From: Mesocentrotus franciscanus
Taxonomy: Eukaryota > Echinodermata > Echinoidea > Camarodonta > Strongylocentrotidae
Assembly: GCA_037976565.1 (NCBI GenBank)
Contig: CP137672.1
Location: 21,848,335-21,912,334, forward strand
Length of the DNA stretch: 64,000 nt
Direction: 5' to 3'
Position numbers and translations under genes: made by a program. The notes under the pieces are model-generated. The model was not told the origin of the DNA and searched no databases. It saw only the letters and a list, made by a program, of their open reading frames with translations. Position 1 is the first letter of the stretch. The number at the start of each line of letters is the position of its first letter. Positions 1 to 10,062 of this stretch are shown piece after piece.

Positions 1-81
1 GTAACTACTAACAACTATGCTAGGGGGTAGTTGTCTGGGGGTAGTTGTCCTAGGGGCTAGTAGTCCGGGGGTAGTTGTTCG
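1..81. repeat. G-rich short direct repeats
   Basis: The first 80 bases contain about four imperfect copies of a unit like gggggtagttgtc. They abut the foldback element at 82. They may be a flanking simple repeat or an outer part of that element; no matching sequence is seen at its right end. Confidence 0.5.
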
Positions 82-440
82 GAAGGTAACACATGAAGAA
101 AAATATTGTCGGCGAAGCATTTGTCGTAGTACTAGTAGCATTTGTATTTTTACGGGGCACTTTTTGGGCGGAGCAAATGTCGTCGGAGCAATTGTCGGCG
201 GAGTAAATGTCGGAGGAGCAATTGTCGGGGGAGCAATTGTCGGCGGAGCAAATGTCGCGGAAAAATTGTCGTCGGAGCAATTGTCGTCGGAGCAACTGTC
301 GACGGAGCAACTGTCGTTCGAGGAGCAATTGTCACCGGAGCATTTATTACTTCATGCGGAGCAATAGTCGGCGGAGCAAATGTCGCGGAGCAAATGTCGC
401 GGAGCAAATGTCGGCGGAGCAAGTAGGCGGAGCTAGTAAA
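82..440 (+). repeat. Left arm of the foldback: short 15-bp array
   Basis: About 90 bases of unique terminal sequence are followed by about 17 copies of the 15-bp unit (GGAGCAAATGTCGGC and variants). Higher-order variants, such as a block containing ctgtcgttcgaggagc followed by ttattacttcatgcg, recur in the right arm in inverse orientation. Confidence 0.75.
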
Positions 441-615
441 GTTTATGATGGAGTGATTTTTGTAAAACTATTTGAAATAATGTAAAGGGATCTGTTCTGC
501 AAGTTGCTTTAGAATATGTATTTGGATCAAAAGATAAGGCTCAGATGGAATGGAGTTTATTCTCATTTTCTTCATGGTTACTAACGTTGTTAAACAAGGT
601 GGGATTTTGGTAACC
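441..615. other. Unique spacer of the foldback element
   Basis: AT-rich, non-repetitive sequence between the two arms. No open frame of note, no transposase motif and no splice signals are seen. Confidence 0.5.
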
Positions 616-2814
616 CGACACATGCTCCGCCGACAATTGCTCCGCCGACTATTGCTCCGCATGAAGTAATAAATGCTCCGGTGACAATTGCTCCTCGAAC
701 GACAGTTGCTCCGTCGACAGTTGCTCCGACGACAATTGCTCCGACGACAATTTTTCCGCGACAGTTGCTCCGCCGACAATTGCTCCGCGACATTTGCTCC
801 GCGACATTTGCTCCGCCGACTATTGCTCCGCATGAAGTAATAAATGCTCCGGTGACAATTGCTCCTCGAACGACAGTTGCTCCATCGACAGTTGCTCCGA
901 CGACAATTGCTCCGACGACAATTTTTCCGCGACAGTTGCTCCGCCGACAATTGCTCCGCCGACAATTGCTCCGCCGACAATTGCTCCGCGACATTTGCTC
1001 CGCCGACAATTGCTCCCCCGACAATTGCTTCTCCGACACATGCTCCGCCGACAATTGCTCCGCCGACATTTACTCCGCAAAACGCGACAATTGCTCCGCC
1101 GACATTTGCTCCGCCGACAATTGCTCCGCCGACATTTGCTCCGCGACATTTGCTCCGCGACATTTGCTCCGCCGACTATTGCTCCGCATGAAGTAATAAA
1201 TGCTCCGGTGACAATTGCTCCTCGAACGACAGTTGCTCCGTCGACAGTTTCTCCGGCGACAATTGCTCCGACGACCGCGACAGTTGCTCCGCGACATTTG
1301 CTCCGCCGACTATTGCTCCGCATGAAGTAATAAATGCTCCGGTGACAATTGCTCCTCGAACGACAGTTGCTCCGTCGACAGTTTCTCCGACGACAATTGC
1401 TCCGACGACCGCGACAGTTGCTCCGCCGACAATTGCTCCGCCGACAATTGCTCCGCCGACAATTGCTCCGCGACATTTGCTCCGCCGACAATTGCTCCCC
1501 CGACAATTGCTTCTCCGACACATGCTCCGCCGACAATTGCTCCGCCGACATTTACCCGCAAAACGCGACAATTGCTCCGCGACATTTGCTCCGCGACATT
1601 TGCTCCGACGTCAAATGCTCCGCCGACATTTGCTCCGCCGACATTTGCTCCGCCGACAATTGCTCCGCCGACATTTGCTCCGCAACATTTGCTCCGCGAC
1701 ATTTGCTCCGCCGACTATTGCTCCGCATGAAGTAATAAACGCTCCGGTGACAATTGCTCCTCGAACGACAGTTGCTCCGTCGACAGTTGCTCCGCGACAT
1801 TTGCTCCGCCGACTATTGCTCCGCATGAAGTTATAAATGCTCCGGTGACAATTGCTCCTCGAACGACAGTTGCTCCGTCGACAGTTTCTCCGACGACAAT
1901 TGCTCCGACGACAATTGCTCCGCGACATTTGCTCCGCCGACAATTGCTCCCCCGACAATTGCTTCTCCGACACATGCTCCGCCGACAATTGCTCCGCCGA
2001 CATTTACCCGCAAAACGCGACAATTGCTCCGCGACATTTGCTCCGCGACATTTGCTCCGACGTCAAATGCTCCGCCGACATTTGCTCCGCCGACATTTGC
2101 TCCGCCGACAATTGCTCCGCCGACATTTGCTCCGACGACAATTTTTCCGCGACAGTTGCTCCGCCGACAATTGCTCCGCCGACAATTGCTCCGCGACATT
2201 TGCTCCGCCGACAATTGCTCCCCCGACAATTGCTTCTCCGACACATGCTCCGCCGACAATTGCTCCGCCGACATTTACTCCGCAAAACGCGACAATTGCT
2301 CCGCGACATTTGCTCCGCGACATTTGCTCCGACGTCAAATGCTCCGCCGACATTTGCTCCGACGACATTTGCTCCGCCGACAATTTCTCCGACGACAATT
2401 GCTCCGCCGACATTTGCTCCGCCGACAATTGCTCCGCCGACATTTGCTCCGCGACATTTGCTCCGCGACATTTGCTCCGCCGACTATTGCTCCGCATGAA
2501 GTAATAAATGCTCCGGTGACAATTGCTCCTCGAACGACAGTTGCTCCGTCGACAGTTTCTCCGACGACAATTGCTCCGACGACAATTTTTCCGCGACATT
2601 TGCTCCGCCGACATTTGCTCCGCCGACAATTGCTCCGACGACAATTGCTCCGCCGACATTTGCTCCGCCGACAATTGCTCCGCCGACATTTGCTCCGCCG
2701 ACAATTGCTCCGACGACATTTGCTCCGCCCAAAAAGACCCCCGTAAAAATACAAATGCTACTAGTACTACGACAAATGCTTCGCCGACAATATTTTTCTT
2801 CATGTGTTACCTTC
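616..2814 (-). repeat. Right arm of the foldback: long 15-bp array with higher-order blocks
   Basis: This is an array of roughly 140 copies of the reverse-complement unit (ACAATTGCTCCGCCG). A block that starts near gaagtaataaatgctccg and runs through ctcctcgaacgacag recurs at about 663, 833, 1191, 1324, 1728, 1826 and 2498. The array therefore grew by copying multi-unit blocks as well as single units. Confidence 0.75.
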
Positions 2815-3194
2815 TTTCTTTGTTTTGTTTTAGTTTGTTTCGTTTTCTGAATGCATTTCATGAACACATTAGGCCTACTTCCTCAAAACCAAATAAACAT
2901 TAAAACATCAACCAATTTAAAATATCGAAAAATGATAGAAATTAATATATGCAAACCTGATCACAAAATATAAGTTTCAAATTTATTTTCCACATTGTAT
3001 TATCCTTAGGACATGAACGAAGTACAATACACAGTCATTTATAAAAGATAATAGACTAGCCCAGTAGCTTACGTATCGACATTTTGTGTGATAAAGTGCT
3101 GAGATATTATGACGGCACCAGTTTTTACCCCTACATTTTTTTTTGTACCTGACATTTTTTTTGTATCTCTGACATTTTTTTTGTATCGCTGGCA
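2815..3194. other. Non-coding gap
   Basis: AT-rich sequence with nothing recognisable. Near 3130-3194 degenerate copies of the following minisatellite unit appear (tacctgacatttttt, tatctctgacatttt). Confidence 0.5.
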
Positions 3195-3557
3195 TTTTCA
3201 CCTCTGACATTTTTTCCTCTGACATTTTTACCTCTGACATTTTTTCCTCTGACATTTTTCCTCTGACATTTTTACCTCTGACATTTTTTCCTCTGACATT
3301 TTTACCTCTGACATTTTTACCTCTGACATTTTTACCTCTGACATTTTTACCTCTGACATTTTTTCCTCTGACATTTTTACCTCTGACATTTTTTCCTCTG
3401 ACATTTTTACCTCTGACATTTTTTCCTCTGACATTTTTACCTCTGACATTTTTTCCTCTGACATTTTTACCTCTGACATTTTTACCTCTGACATTTTTAC
3501 CTCTGACATTTTTACCTCTGACATTTTTACCTCTGACATTTTTACCTCTGACATTTT
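3195..3557. repeat. 15-bp minisatellite, unit ACCTCTGACATTTTT
   Basis: About 24 nearly identical tandem copies of ACCTCTGACATTTTT, some with TTCCTCTGACATTTT. The minus strand is open and reads K-M-S-E-V/E repeats in one frame and R-G-K-N-V in another; I treat both as by-products of a 15-bp period. The array ends two or three bases before the first recognisable codon of the MULE transposase, so it has probably replaced or buried the upstream part of that exon. A decayed relative lies at 21125-21535. Confidence 0.9.
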
Positions 3558-3562
3558 TACAC

Positions 3563-3720
3563 CGAGCCGCAGCGCGGACAGGCCTCAAGAGAACAGCGAG
3601 GGATGTAAACAGCGGCCCAACAACGGAAATTGTCGCTAACGCCCTCATGGAAGCTCATCCTGAGATTCGAGGGCAGTTGGGGCAGCTGTCAGCCCTTAGG
3701 AGGGACGTTCAAAGACACAG
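3563..3720 (+). CDS. MULE transposase exon A (5' end unclear)
   Basis: The open frame runs from arginine-alanine-rich codons at 3563 to TALMEAHPEI-like sequence and QRHR, ending at a good donor (ACAG|GTATGA). It resembles the linker before the transposase core in animal MULE/FLYWCH proteins. No acceptor is visible at the 5' side because the minisatellite ends at 3557. It leaves two bases that complete an arginine codon with the first base of exon B. Confidence 0.6.
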
Positions 3721-5298
3721 GTATGAATAAAATAATTGTATCTGCTGCATCTAAACTCGCCACCCCTACCATTTCGGGCGATGGGTAACCACACACCGTC
3801 CTTTAAAAAAACTCTTTAAAATCTCTCTTCAACGAAAAGTTTTTAAAAATATTATTAAAGCGATCACAAATTTTGACACTTTATGGAGAATTATCATTAT
3901 TTACATTACAAAATCACATTATGGCCGAATCAATGTGTTAGTTTTATATCTCAATTTACTTTGACGAAGTCATGCTGGGAGGGATACCCCGCCCATCCCT
4001 TTCAGGTCCCTTTAGCTGGCCTATTTAGCAGGGAGCCTACGTATAATGTAGTTTCGTGTGTCGTTCATTTTCTGTTTCGACAACCATCATGAGTGTCAGG
4101 GGCGGCGCTACAGAGGTGTTTAGAAACTTAACATACTAGGATATGATATTTGAATTGAACTTTTGTATTTTTATTTAAGGTAATCAGTTTTTAAACAATG
4201 TTAATCTCCCCGGGCGCGGATCCAGGGTGGGGCCGAGCGGGCCTTGGCCCCGCCCCGCAAAAGAGAGAGAGAGAGAGAGAGAAAGAAGGGAAAGGGAAAG
4301 AGGAGAGAAAGGCCTGGGACAGAAAGAAGAGGAAGAAGAAAAGAAGAGGGGGAAAAGAAGGAGATCGGGGGCCAAAAGGGCCTTGCCTCCCCCAGCAACC
4401 CTAAAAGAGAGAGAAGGAAGGGAAGGGAAAGGGAAGAAGAGAGAAAGGGAAAGAAAACAAAAAAGAGAAGGAAGAAAGGTAGGGGAGATCAGTTGCGATT
4501 TTCTCTCCACCAAGGTGTATATTTGATATTTATTTATTTCGTCCACGATGTGGAAATATGCTTCCCACCTGTCGTACTGATGGGGGCAGTTGACCCCCAA
4601 TAAAATTCAAACGTGGTTTATTTCTAATTCGATACCAGTGATTTACAAATGTTGCTGAAATGGCATGATTTTTCCTGAGCTTCCGGGGGCTCCGCCCCCT
4701 GGACCACACCAAGGGCCCTAAGGCGGGCCCCTTGATGCTCATCTGATCGTAATTTAATGCCTAAAACCCCTGAGCTTCTGGGGACTCCGCCCCCTGGACC
4801 CCACTCCATTTATTAATGACCTGCCAGTGTCACAAATAAGGTATCAAAATATGCTCATCTGACCGTAATTAAATAATGCCTAAAAGCCCTGAGCTTCGCC
4901 CTAAGGCGGTCCCCTGAATGCTCATATGACCGTAATTAAATGCAGAAAACCCCTGAGCTCTACTTGCTTCGCTACCCGATCGTATATTCTTTAGCCCCCT
5001 CCCCACTTTGAAAAACGTTTCGCGGGCCCTGCATGTGACATGTAAGAGTGGTGGTGATGCCGATTTTTATCTGCCCCCACAAAAAAACTTGTTTTGCTCA
5101 TTACGCCACTGCTGGTCACCATTACGTACCAATATTTGGCTCGCATAATTTCAAATTTGGGCCCCCCCCCTAAGAAATCCTGGATCCGCACCTGAATCTT
5201 CCCTTCTCTCATTTTGATTTACAGCTAGAATTAGAAACACTAAGCGAAATGACTGAAATTGTAATTGTTGATCTGTTTATCTTTTACTTTTTTTCCAG
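3721..5298 (+). other. Intron A of the MULE gene
   Basis: The intron is bounded by GTATGA and TTTTCCAG. Most of it is the composite transposon at 4208-5194; the rest is unremarkable sequence. The insertion presumably happened after the intron existed, because it has its own 5-bp target duplication. Confidence 0.6.
4208..5194 (-). mobile_element. Composite non-autonomous transposon, CAGG-GCGGATCC ends, 5-bp target duplication
   Basis: The ends are inverted: CCCCGGGCGCGGATCCAG at 4208 and CTGGATCCGCACCTG ending at 5194. Both flanks carry AATCT (4203-4207 and 5195-5199). Inside, read on the minus strand, are an internal junction CTGGTCACC/CAGTGGCGTAATG (near 5100-5115 on the plus strand as cattacgccactg), the GGGGGCGGAGCCCC repeat module (4680-4940) and a purine-rich tract (4260-4490) with the block cgcaactgatctcccct. 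The same order is found at 10763-12201 on the other strand. There is no coding capacity. The 5-bp duplication could fit a hAT5-like group; this is inference. Confidence 0.8.
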
Positions 5299-5527
5299 AC
5301 GAGCTGCATACCCAGCAGAACCCGAATCAAAAGAAACTTTGGGGATTCCTGACGAATGGACACTGACCGGTGATGTAGAAGGACAGCGTTTTCTCCTCTA
5401 CGATTCCGGGCCAGGGCAAGACAGGCTGATATTGTTTGCCACTGATTCCCAACTACGACGTCTCGCCATTGCTAGCACGTGGTACATGGATGGCACTTTT
5501 TCCAGGGCACCCGCTATTTTCACACAG
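5299..5527 (+). CDS. MULE transposase exon B
   Basis: It is flanked by TTTTTCCAG and a GTATGC donor, and its 229 bases make 76 whole codons plus the base completing the split arginine. It holds GQRFLLYDSG, DRLILFATDSQL and WYMDGTFSRAPAIFTQ. The aspartate in the MDGTF motif corresponds to the first acidic residue of MULE transposases. It is fully open and ends in phase 0. Confidence 0.8.
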
Positions 5528-6688
5528 GTATGCATGGATGTAGTAAAGAAGCAAAGACATGACTCTTTCTATAGTCGCCCCCCCCCTCAAAAAAAGTTGT
5601 CGGTGCCCGATCCTCTCTAACTCCTCCCTCGAACGCTCCTATCGAGTCCCCTGTTTTATTTTAGCGTATACACTCTTAAATCCTCTCTGCACTAGTTTGT
5701 TATGGAGGGATTAGACCTCCCTGCAAGGTCACTGGCAGGTGGTTATCTCATCAGATCAGCTCTCAATTAACATAAGAAAAAGGGCATCATGGGGGAAAAA
5801 CGGGTACCGCTTAGGCATTGTTGGCTGTATAGAGGGCGCAAGTAGCTATAAGTAGTGCAGTGGGGCTTTAAAACAAACTCGTTGAATTAGACTAGACTGA
5901 AAGGGTCTACCTCAGCTGGGTGCAACTATTATTCTACTATTTTTTACTGATTCTAGTCGTATTTTGACTAGAACCCAGTCATTTCTGATTAAAATTACGA
6001 CTAGTCATATTAGTTGTACCCAGCTCACCGAGATTTATCGAAGTTGAATCATACTTTAATCACAATTATGATTAATAAATGACACATATTTGCAAAGCTT
6101 GGATCCTCTTGGATCCTCTTCTTTTATTTTGATGTCACTCATGTGATACATACTTCACACGAGAGTGAATAAAGACCACATGAAGCGGGGCTCAAAGACA
6201 AAAGGGGAGACATGATGGGAACAGAAGAGAATGGGGAAAAATGAAGAAAGAAAGAAAAACTCTTCCAATTTTGTTCTTCATTCCTTGCTATTATCATACC
6301 CCTCGTACGTGTTAGTATTGTAATTTGTTATGTGGAGTGTTAATAGGCTACTTTGCCTAGTGAAGTTACTTTCCTTTTGTGTATTTACTTAAAGAAAATT
6401 CTAGACCTTGCACTTATGACATATAAAGAAGGGAAGAAATGTGCTTGTTCGGAGGGGGGATAGGTCTGTATGCTGGTAGTAATCATTTGAGGTGGTCCCC
6501 AGGAATGTTCGCCCCCCTCCCTCTAGCTAGGACCCTGTTCGCTCGCCTGTACATAGGAACACCAATATTTATTGTCAAAAGTAAATTCTTAAAATCTGTG
6601 TCATGCTCACTGGTTTTCTCATAAGTATTCGTCAACTTTATTTTCATGTATTGTTTATAATTGAAGTCCATTTTCATTGAAATTGCAG
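5528..6688 (+). other. Intron B of the MULE gene
   Basis: GT at 5528 and AG at 6687-6688. At 5835-5876 it has a sequence (agtagtgcagtggggcttt) that occurs in reverse complement at about 10728-10762, so it contains part of a dispersed repeat. Nothing else is recognisable. Confidence 0.5.
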
Positions 6689-6992
6689 GTATACTGCATC
6701 AGAGCAGAAGTTGACGAAGGTGCAGTATCTTGTGTTTATGCACTGATGTCAGGAAAGACTCGGGCTCTTTATATCACCCTCTTCAACGCTCTGATGGAAG
6801 CCCTCATTGATAGAGGGTATGATGCACACGCACGTAGGACCATTGTGACAGATTTTGAAGAGGCGGCCGCTAGGAGTGCAGTCCTGTTTTGTCTGGGGAA
6901 TGCTGTACAACTCCAAGGATGTTTTTTCCACCTAACCCAGAGAACATGGTCGAGGGTAACCGACAATGGCCTCAGAGGCTTATATGTACAAG
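6689..6992 (+). CDS. MULE transposase exon C (catalytic core)
   Basis: Open in phase after AATTGCAG and ending at AAG|GTAAAC in phase 1. It encodes VYALMSGKT, YITLFNALMEAL, then VTDFEEAAARS and GCFFHLTQRTW. The TDFE and C-x2-H-type segment match the second acidic region and the conserved histidine of MULE transposases. No internal stop is present. Confidence 0.8.
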
Positions 6993-7775
6993 GTAAACAT
7001 TCACGTTCACAGCAGACACGTTCACAAAGTTGTGATTGATTCAGTGCCATGTCTAAAAGATCGTAGCAAGGACTTCGTGGGGGAGGGGGTGGTGATGAGC
7101 ACGCAAAGTCAAAGTCACATTATCATCGAGCGCGATAAGCGTGCGATATTGTAATAGGGGAGGTTTTTTGGAGGTGAAGCTCCGACGTTTCTTGTCATGT
7201 TTCGGTTTGTCAACGTTCCTCAACTGCTCCTTCTCTTCCCATGTGCTCTCACCTTTTCGGGGTAGGGGGGGGGGGGCATTTTTTTTTACCGCCACCAGCT
7301 ATGCGCCTGCAGATCAAAACTATAACAAAAAGTTCCCTCTTAGAAATTATGTGGAAAAGGTAGGCCCAATACTACTTTTTTGTATTTTGTTTCAAAATAA
7401 AGGTCTGTTAGTTACAATGTGTTATCAATGATGTAGTTTTAGTTCTGACTCTTGGGAAAAGAATCTTAAGATAAAGGTTATATGTTTAGTGTACATGTAT
7501 AACAACTGGGATCTGGCATACTTTACATATCACAATTAAGAAACTAAATAAAAAAAACCATTGTATATTATCATAGTTTTTATGTCTGAACCTTTCAAGT
7601 ATTCCAAACTTTCTTGTAATTTGTCAAATTCCTTACAACCTTTACCATTCCCTCCGCTTTTTCAGCTTGAAGACAAATCAACTCGATGAGTACAAAATAT
7701 TGGATTATCTTCTAAATGCAAGTCACAAAGCAGTTGCTTATAAATGAGAAATGTTCGTTCATATCTTGTCAACAG
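6993..7775 (+). other. Intron C of the MULE gene
   Basis: GTAAAC donor and TTGTCAACAG acceptor. It contains a G-run and T-run near 7262-7290 and no recognisable element. Confidence 0.5.
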
Positions 7776-8069
7776 ATGAGGAAGTCCGCACCTACCTAGG
7801 CATGATGGACGGCTTGGCTTTTCTCCCTCCTCAAGACGTGCTTCGAGGAATGGCATTCATAAGGCGCATAATGCCCACCCCTGCTCTTCAGCCAGTGGTT
7901 GATTCTTTCGACCGTACCTATGCGAACGGAACCGTGCGAGCAGATGGACATGTTACACCTCCACGCTTCCCTCCAGAAGACTGGAACGTCCATCAAATTA
8001 CTCTTCACGATGGGGATCGAACGAACAATGTATGTGAAGGTTGGAATAATGCCTTCGGTAATCTAATTG
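7776..8069 (+). CDS. MULE transposase exon D
   Basis: The split codon (G|AT) gives aspartate, and the exon continues DEEVRTYLGMMDGLAF, then FIRRIMPTP, FDRTYANGTV and RTNNVCEGWNNAFGNLIG. The NN-x-CEGWNN-x-FG segment is the conserved C-terminal signature that includes the third acidic residue of this transposase group. It is open throughout and ends in phase 1 at G|GTATGT. Confidence 0.85.
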
Positions 8070-8940
8070 GTATGTAACGTTTATTTCCCTAAATTAAAAT
8101 TCTATGCAATGCACATTACAACATGTCAAATAGATAAATATCCATGCACAAAGTATATCTCAAAACCTAGAAATTATTTCAAAAACCAAATAGCACCAAT
8201 GGATAGAGGAACGCAAAATTACCTTATGGCGCAATTTTCTTCGACAATGGGAAAGACATTATGAACATGTTGAAAAAAGATCGGCATATTTTGCTAGTAC
8301 GTTCGAAAAAGGGGATCTAGAAAGCTTATTTTTGAGAGAAGATGTCATCAAACTTGTAATTAAAATAGAAATATCAAATAATTCTATGGTATTTTGCCTT
8401 AATATGCATGCAGTTGCCTTACCTTTATTGGATCTCTATATTTTGATAAATTATTTGTAATTATAAGCTGACGTGCGCGAAGTTTGGACTCGTTCTAGTA
8501 TACATTTGTTTTAGTTGTAGCACGATACGACATCGAACTTTATTATTTAGAAATAATGGATTAAACATTGCTTTCTTTAGAAACTTAAAATGTGTGCAAA
8601 ACATGGTCTCTATATCATACAGGTATTGATCGGGATCACCTCAATAAGCATTCATAATATTATTTAATCACACATTGAGATTAGATTACACCAAGTGCAT
8701 GACGAGTGTAAAAGGTCGAGAGTGATTGCAGTCCCCTATTATATTGCCAATGGAAATCATGTCCAGATGAAGTTATATCATTTTATTTGACGTTTGCACA
8801 TTTCAAAAGGTAGCTCAAAAATGCTGATTTAAACAAAGTCTTTACGATCGTTTAATCAACTTTTATTTTTGTTGGAGGTGTTTATGTTTTGCTTTGTTTA
8901 TTCAGACGGTATAATGCTTGGTATTTATTTTCTTTTTAAG
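8070..8940 (+). other. Intron D of the MULE gene
   Basis: GTATGT donor and TCTTTTTAAG acceptor. AT-rich, with no element recognised. Confidence 0.5.
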
Positions 8941-9166
8941 GGCGTGTTCATCCTCCTTTTGGTCCTTCCTCTCGGCCCTGAGAAAGGATTGGGCATTGAC
9001 AGATACTCAACTACAACAATCTGCACTGGGAATTCCAGTAAAAAGAAGGAAAAGGAGAAGCTATGTGGCACACCAGCGCAGGCTGAAGGTTCTTTGCCAG
9101 CGATACGATGCGGATGGAGATATGGAAGCGTTTGTGAAGCTGCTAAAGTGTAACTTCACGCTATAG
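8941..9166 (+). CDS. MULE transposase exon E with a one-base frameshift
   Basis: The phase-1 join gives glycine, then RVHPPF. After this the frame is lost at the T run 8957-8960 and the homologous reading resumes one base off as WSFLSALRKDW, TDTQLQQSALGIPVKRRKRR, HQRRLKVLCQ and a stop at 9164-9166. Animal MULE proteins have the pattern HP-x2-W here, so a T deletion (or a base-call error) explains it. The final residues and the TAG stop lie inside the left arm of the hairpin at 9159-9565. Confidence 0.7.
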
Positions 9167-9565
9167 AGTGGTGAAGTGTGACGTCATCAAAAATCTATTT
9201 TGGGAATTTCTCAATTTTTTCTTCATTTTCCGAAAGAGCATCAAAAATAACGTCCAAATGTCGAAAACCAATTGAATAGGTTAAGTATTGGCTGAGATAT
9301 GACCATCTGAATAAAAAGATTGCCTATGGGAACTCAGTGTTATATTGCTCTGGCTCCTAATGTTTTGAGCCAGAGCAATATAACACTGAGTTCCAATAGG
9401 CAATCTTTTTATTCAGATGGTCATATCTCAGCCAATATAACCTATTCAATTGGTTTTCGACATTTGGACATTATTTTTGATGCTCTTTCGGAAAATGAAG
9501 AAAAAATTGAGAAATTCCAAAAAAAAAAAAATTTTATGACGTCACAGCTTCGGTACTCTATAGCG
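9159..9565. mobile_element. Long hairpin (foldback MITE) overlapping the MULE stop codon
   Basis: Two arms of about 200 bp form a near-perfect inverted repeat with a loop of about 10 bases around 9360. The ends are CGCTATAGAG and CTCTATAGCG. Both arms share gacgtca, the segment ccaattgaataggtta and aaaaagattgcctat. Arm divergence is low (a few substitutions and a longer A run in the right arm), so the insertion or arm duplication is fairly recent. No exact target duplication is seen at the ends. Confidence 0.85.
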
Positions 9566-9787
9566 TAACCTAACGCCTAAGTAACTGAAAAAGTTCACTT
9601 CAGCGGATACGCTATACACACTGATACACAACTGTTATTGAGGAGCACACGCTAACCGTAATTTGTAGGGCAACACCCGCGAACCATATAGTGGCTCTGA
9701 AGGGACATCGCGAATCACAAACTCTGAAGTGAAATTCGTGATGATAATATGCGACAAATCGCATATTTTGTCGTAATTTTTGATTAA
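9566..9787. other. Non-coding gap
   Basis: No gene or repeat recognised. It contains a small inverted motif, gcgacaaatcgcatattttgtcg, around 9750-9775. Confidence 0.4.
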
Positions 9788-10062
9788 TTGAGTTATCTTC
9801 TATTTCCTTTATCTCTGCTTTCTTTCTCTTTCTCCCTCTCTTTCTTAATATCTCTCACTTCTATAACCCCTCTCTCTCTCTCATCTCTCCCTCCCTCCCC
9901 CTCATCCCCTCTCTCTCTCTCTCTCTCATCTCCTTCTCTCTTTCTCTCGTTATCCTTCTCTCTCTTTCTCTTTATCTGCCTCCGCCCTTTCTGTTTTTCT
10001 CTCTTTCTCTCTCATCTCATTCTTCCATTCTCTTTCTATCTACTAATTGCTGTTTTGCTATA
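9788..10062. repeat. CT-rich simple-sequence tract
   Basis: About 270 bases of almost pure pyrimidine, mostly CT and TTCT runs. Its open frames are low complexity and are not called as genes. Confidence 0.8.

Larger units (their letters stand above)
82..2814. mobile_element. Foldback transposon with 15-bp tandem-repeat arms (TU-like)
   Basis: The ends are inverted copies of each other: gaaggtaacacatgaag at 82 and its reverse complement ending at 2814. The inverted match continues inward for about 100 bases and then into arrays of a 15-bp unit, CGGCGGAGCAATTGT with variants, on the left arm and its reverse complement on the right. The arms are unequal (about 360 and 2,200 bp) and flank a unique spacer at about 441-615. 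No transposase is encoded. Sea-urchin TU foldback elements are known for inverted repeats made of short tandem units; assignment to that group is from memory. No target duplication was found at these boundaries. The many open frames here are low-complexity products of the 15-bp period and are not annotated as genes. Confidence 0.8.
3563..9166 (+). pseudogene. MULE-type transposase gene, five exons, 5'-truncated with one frameshift
   Basis: Five exons join with consistent phases (3563-3720, 5299-5527, 6689-6992, 7776-8069, 8941-9166) into about 400 residues typical of animal proteins with a Mutator-like (MULE) transposase domain. In order these show a conserved linker ending QRHR, the block GQRFLLYDSG, the first catalytic-region motif WYMDGTFSRAP, the second region VTDFEEAA followed by GCFFHLTQ, the C-terminal marker RTNNVCEGWNNAFG, and a basic tail. 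MULE transposases cut and paste DNA using a DDE-type RNase H fold. The FLYWCH-type zinc finger often found upstream is absent; a minisatellite and a foldback element lie there instead. In the last exon the T run at 8957-8960 is one base short, which shifts the frame. The gene is an old transposon gene or a decayed domesticated copy; its intron structure favours a once-expressed gene. Confidence 0.75.

Noticed and set aside
468..2803. Long overlapping frames on both strands of 92-246 codons
   Set aside because: They are produced by a stop-free 15-bp unit; all six frames are open and composition is purely repetitive.
82..2814. CRISPR-like array
   Set aside because: Units are directly contiguous 15-mers with no unique spacers, in a eukaryotic context.
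2983..3648. Basic KNVRG-repeat protein on the minus strand
   Set aside because: It is the minisatellite read on the other strand, extended by chance into the MULE exon.
4198..4603. Lysine/arginine/glutamate-rich and serine/leucine-rich frames
   Set aside because: They are the purine-rich tract of a non-coding transposon.
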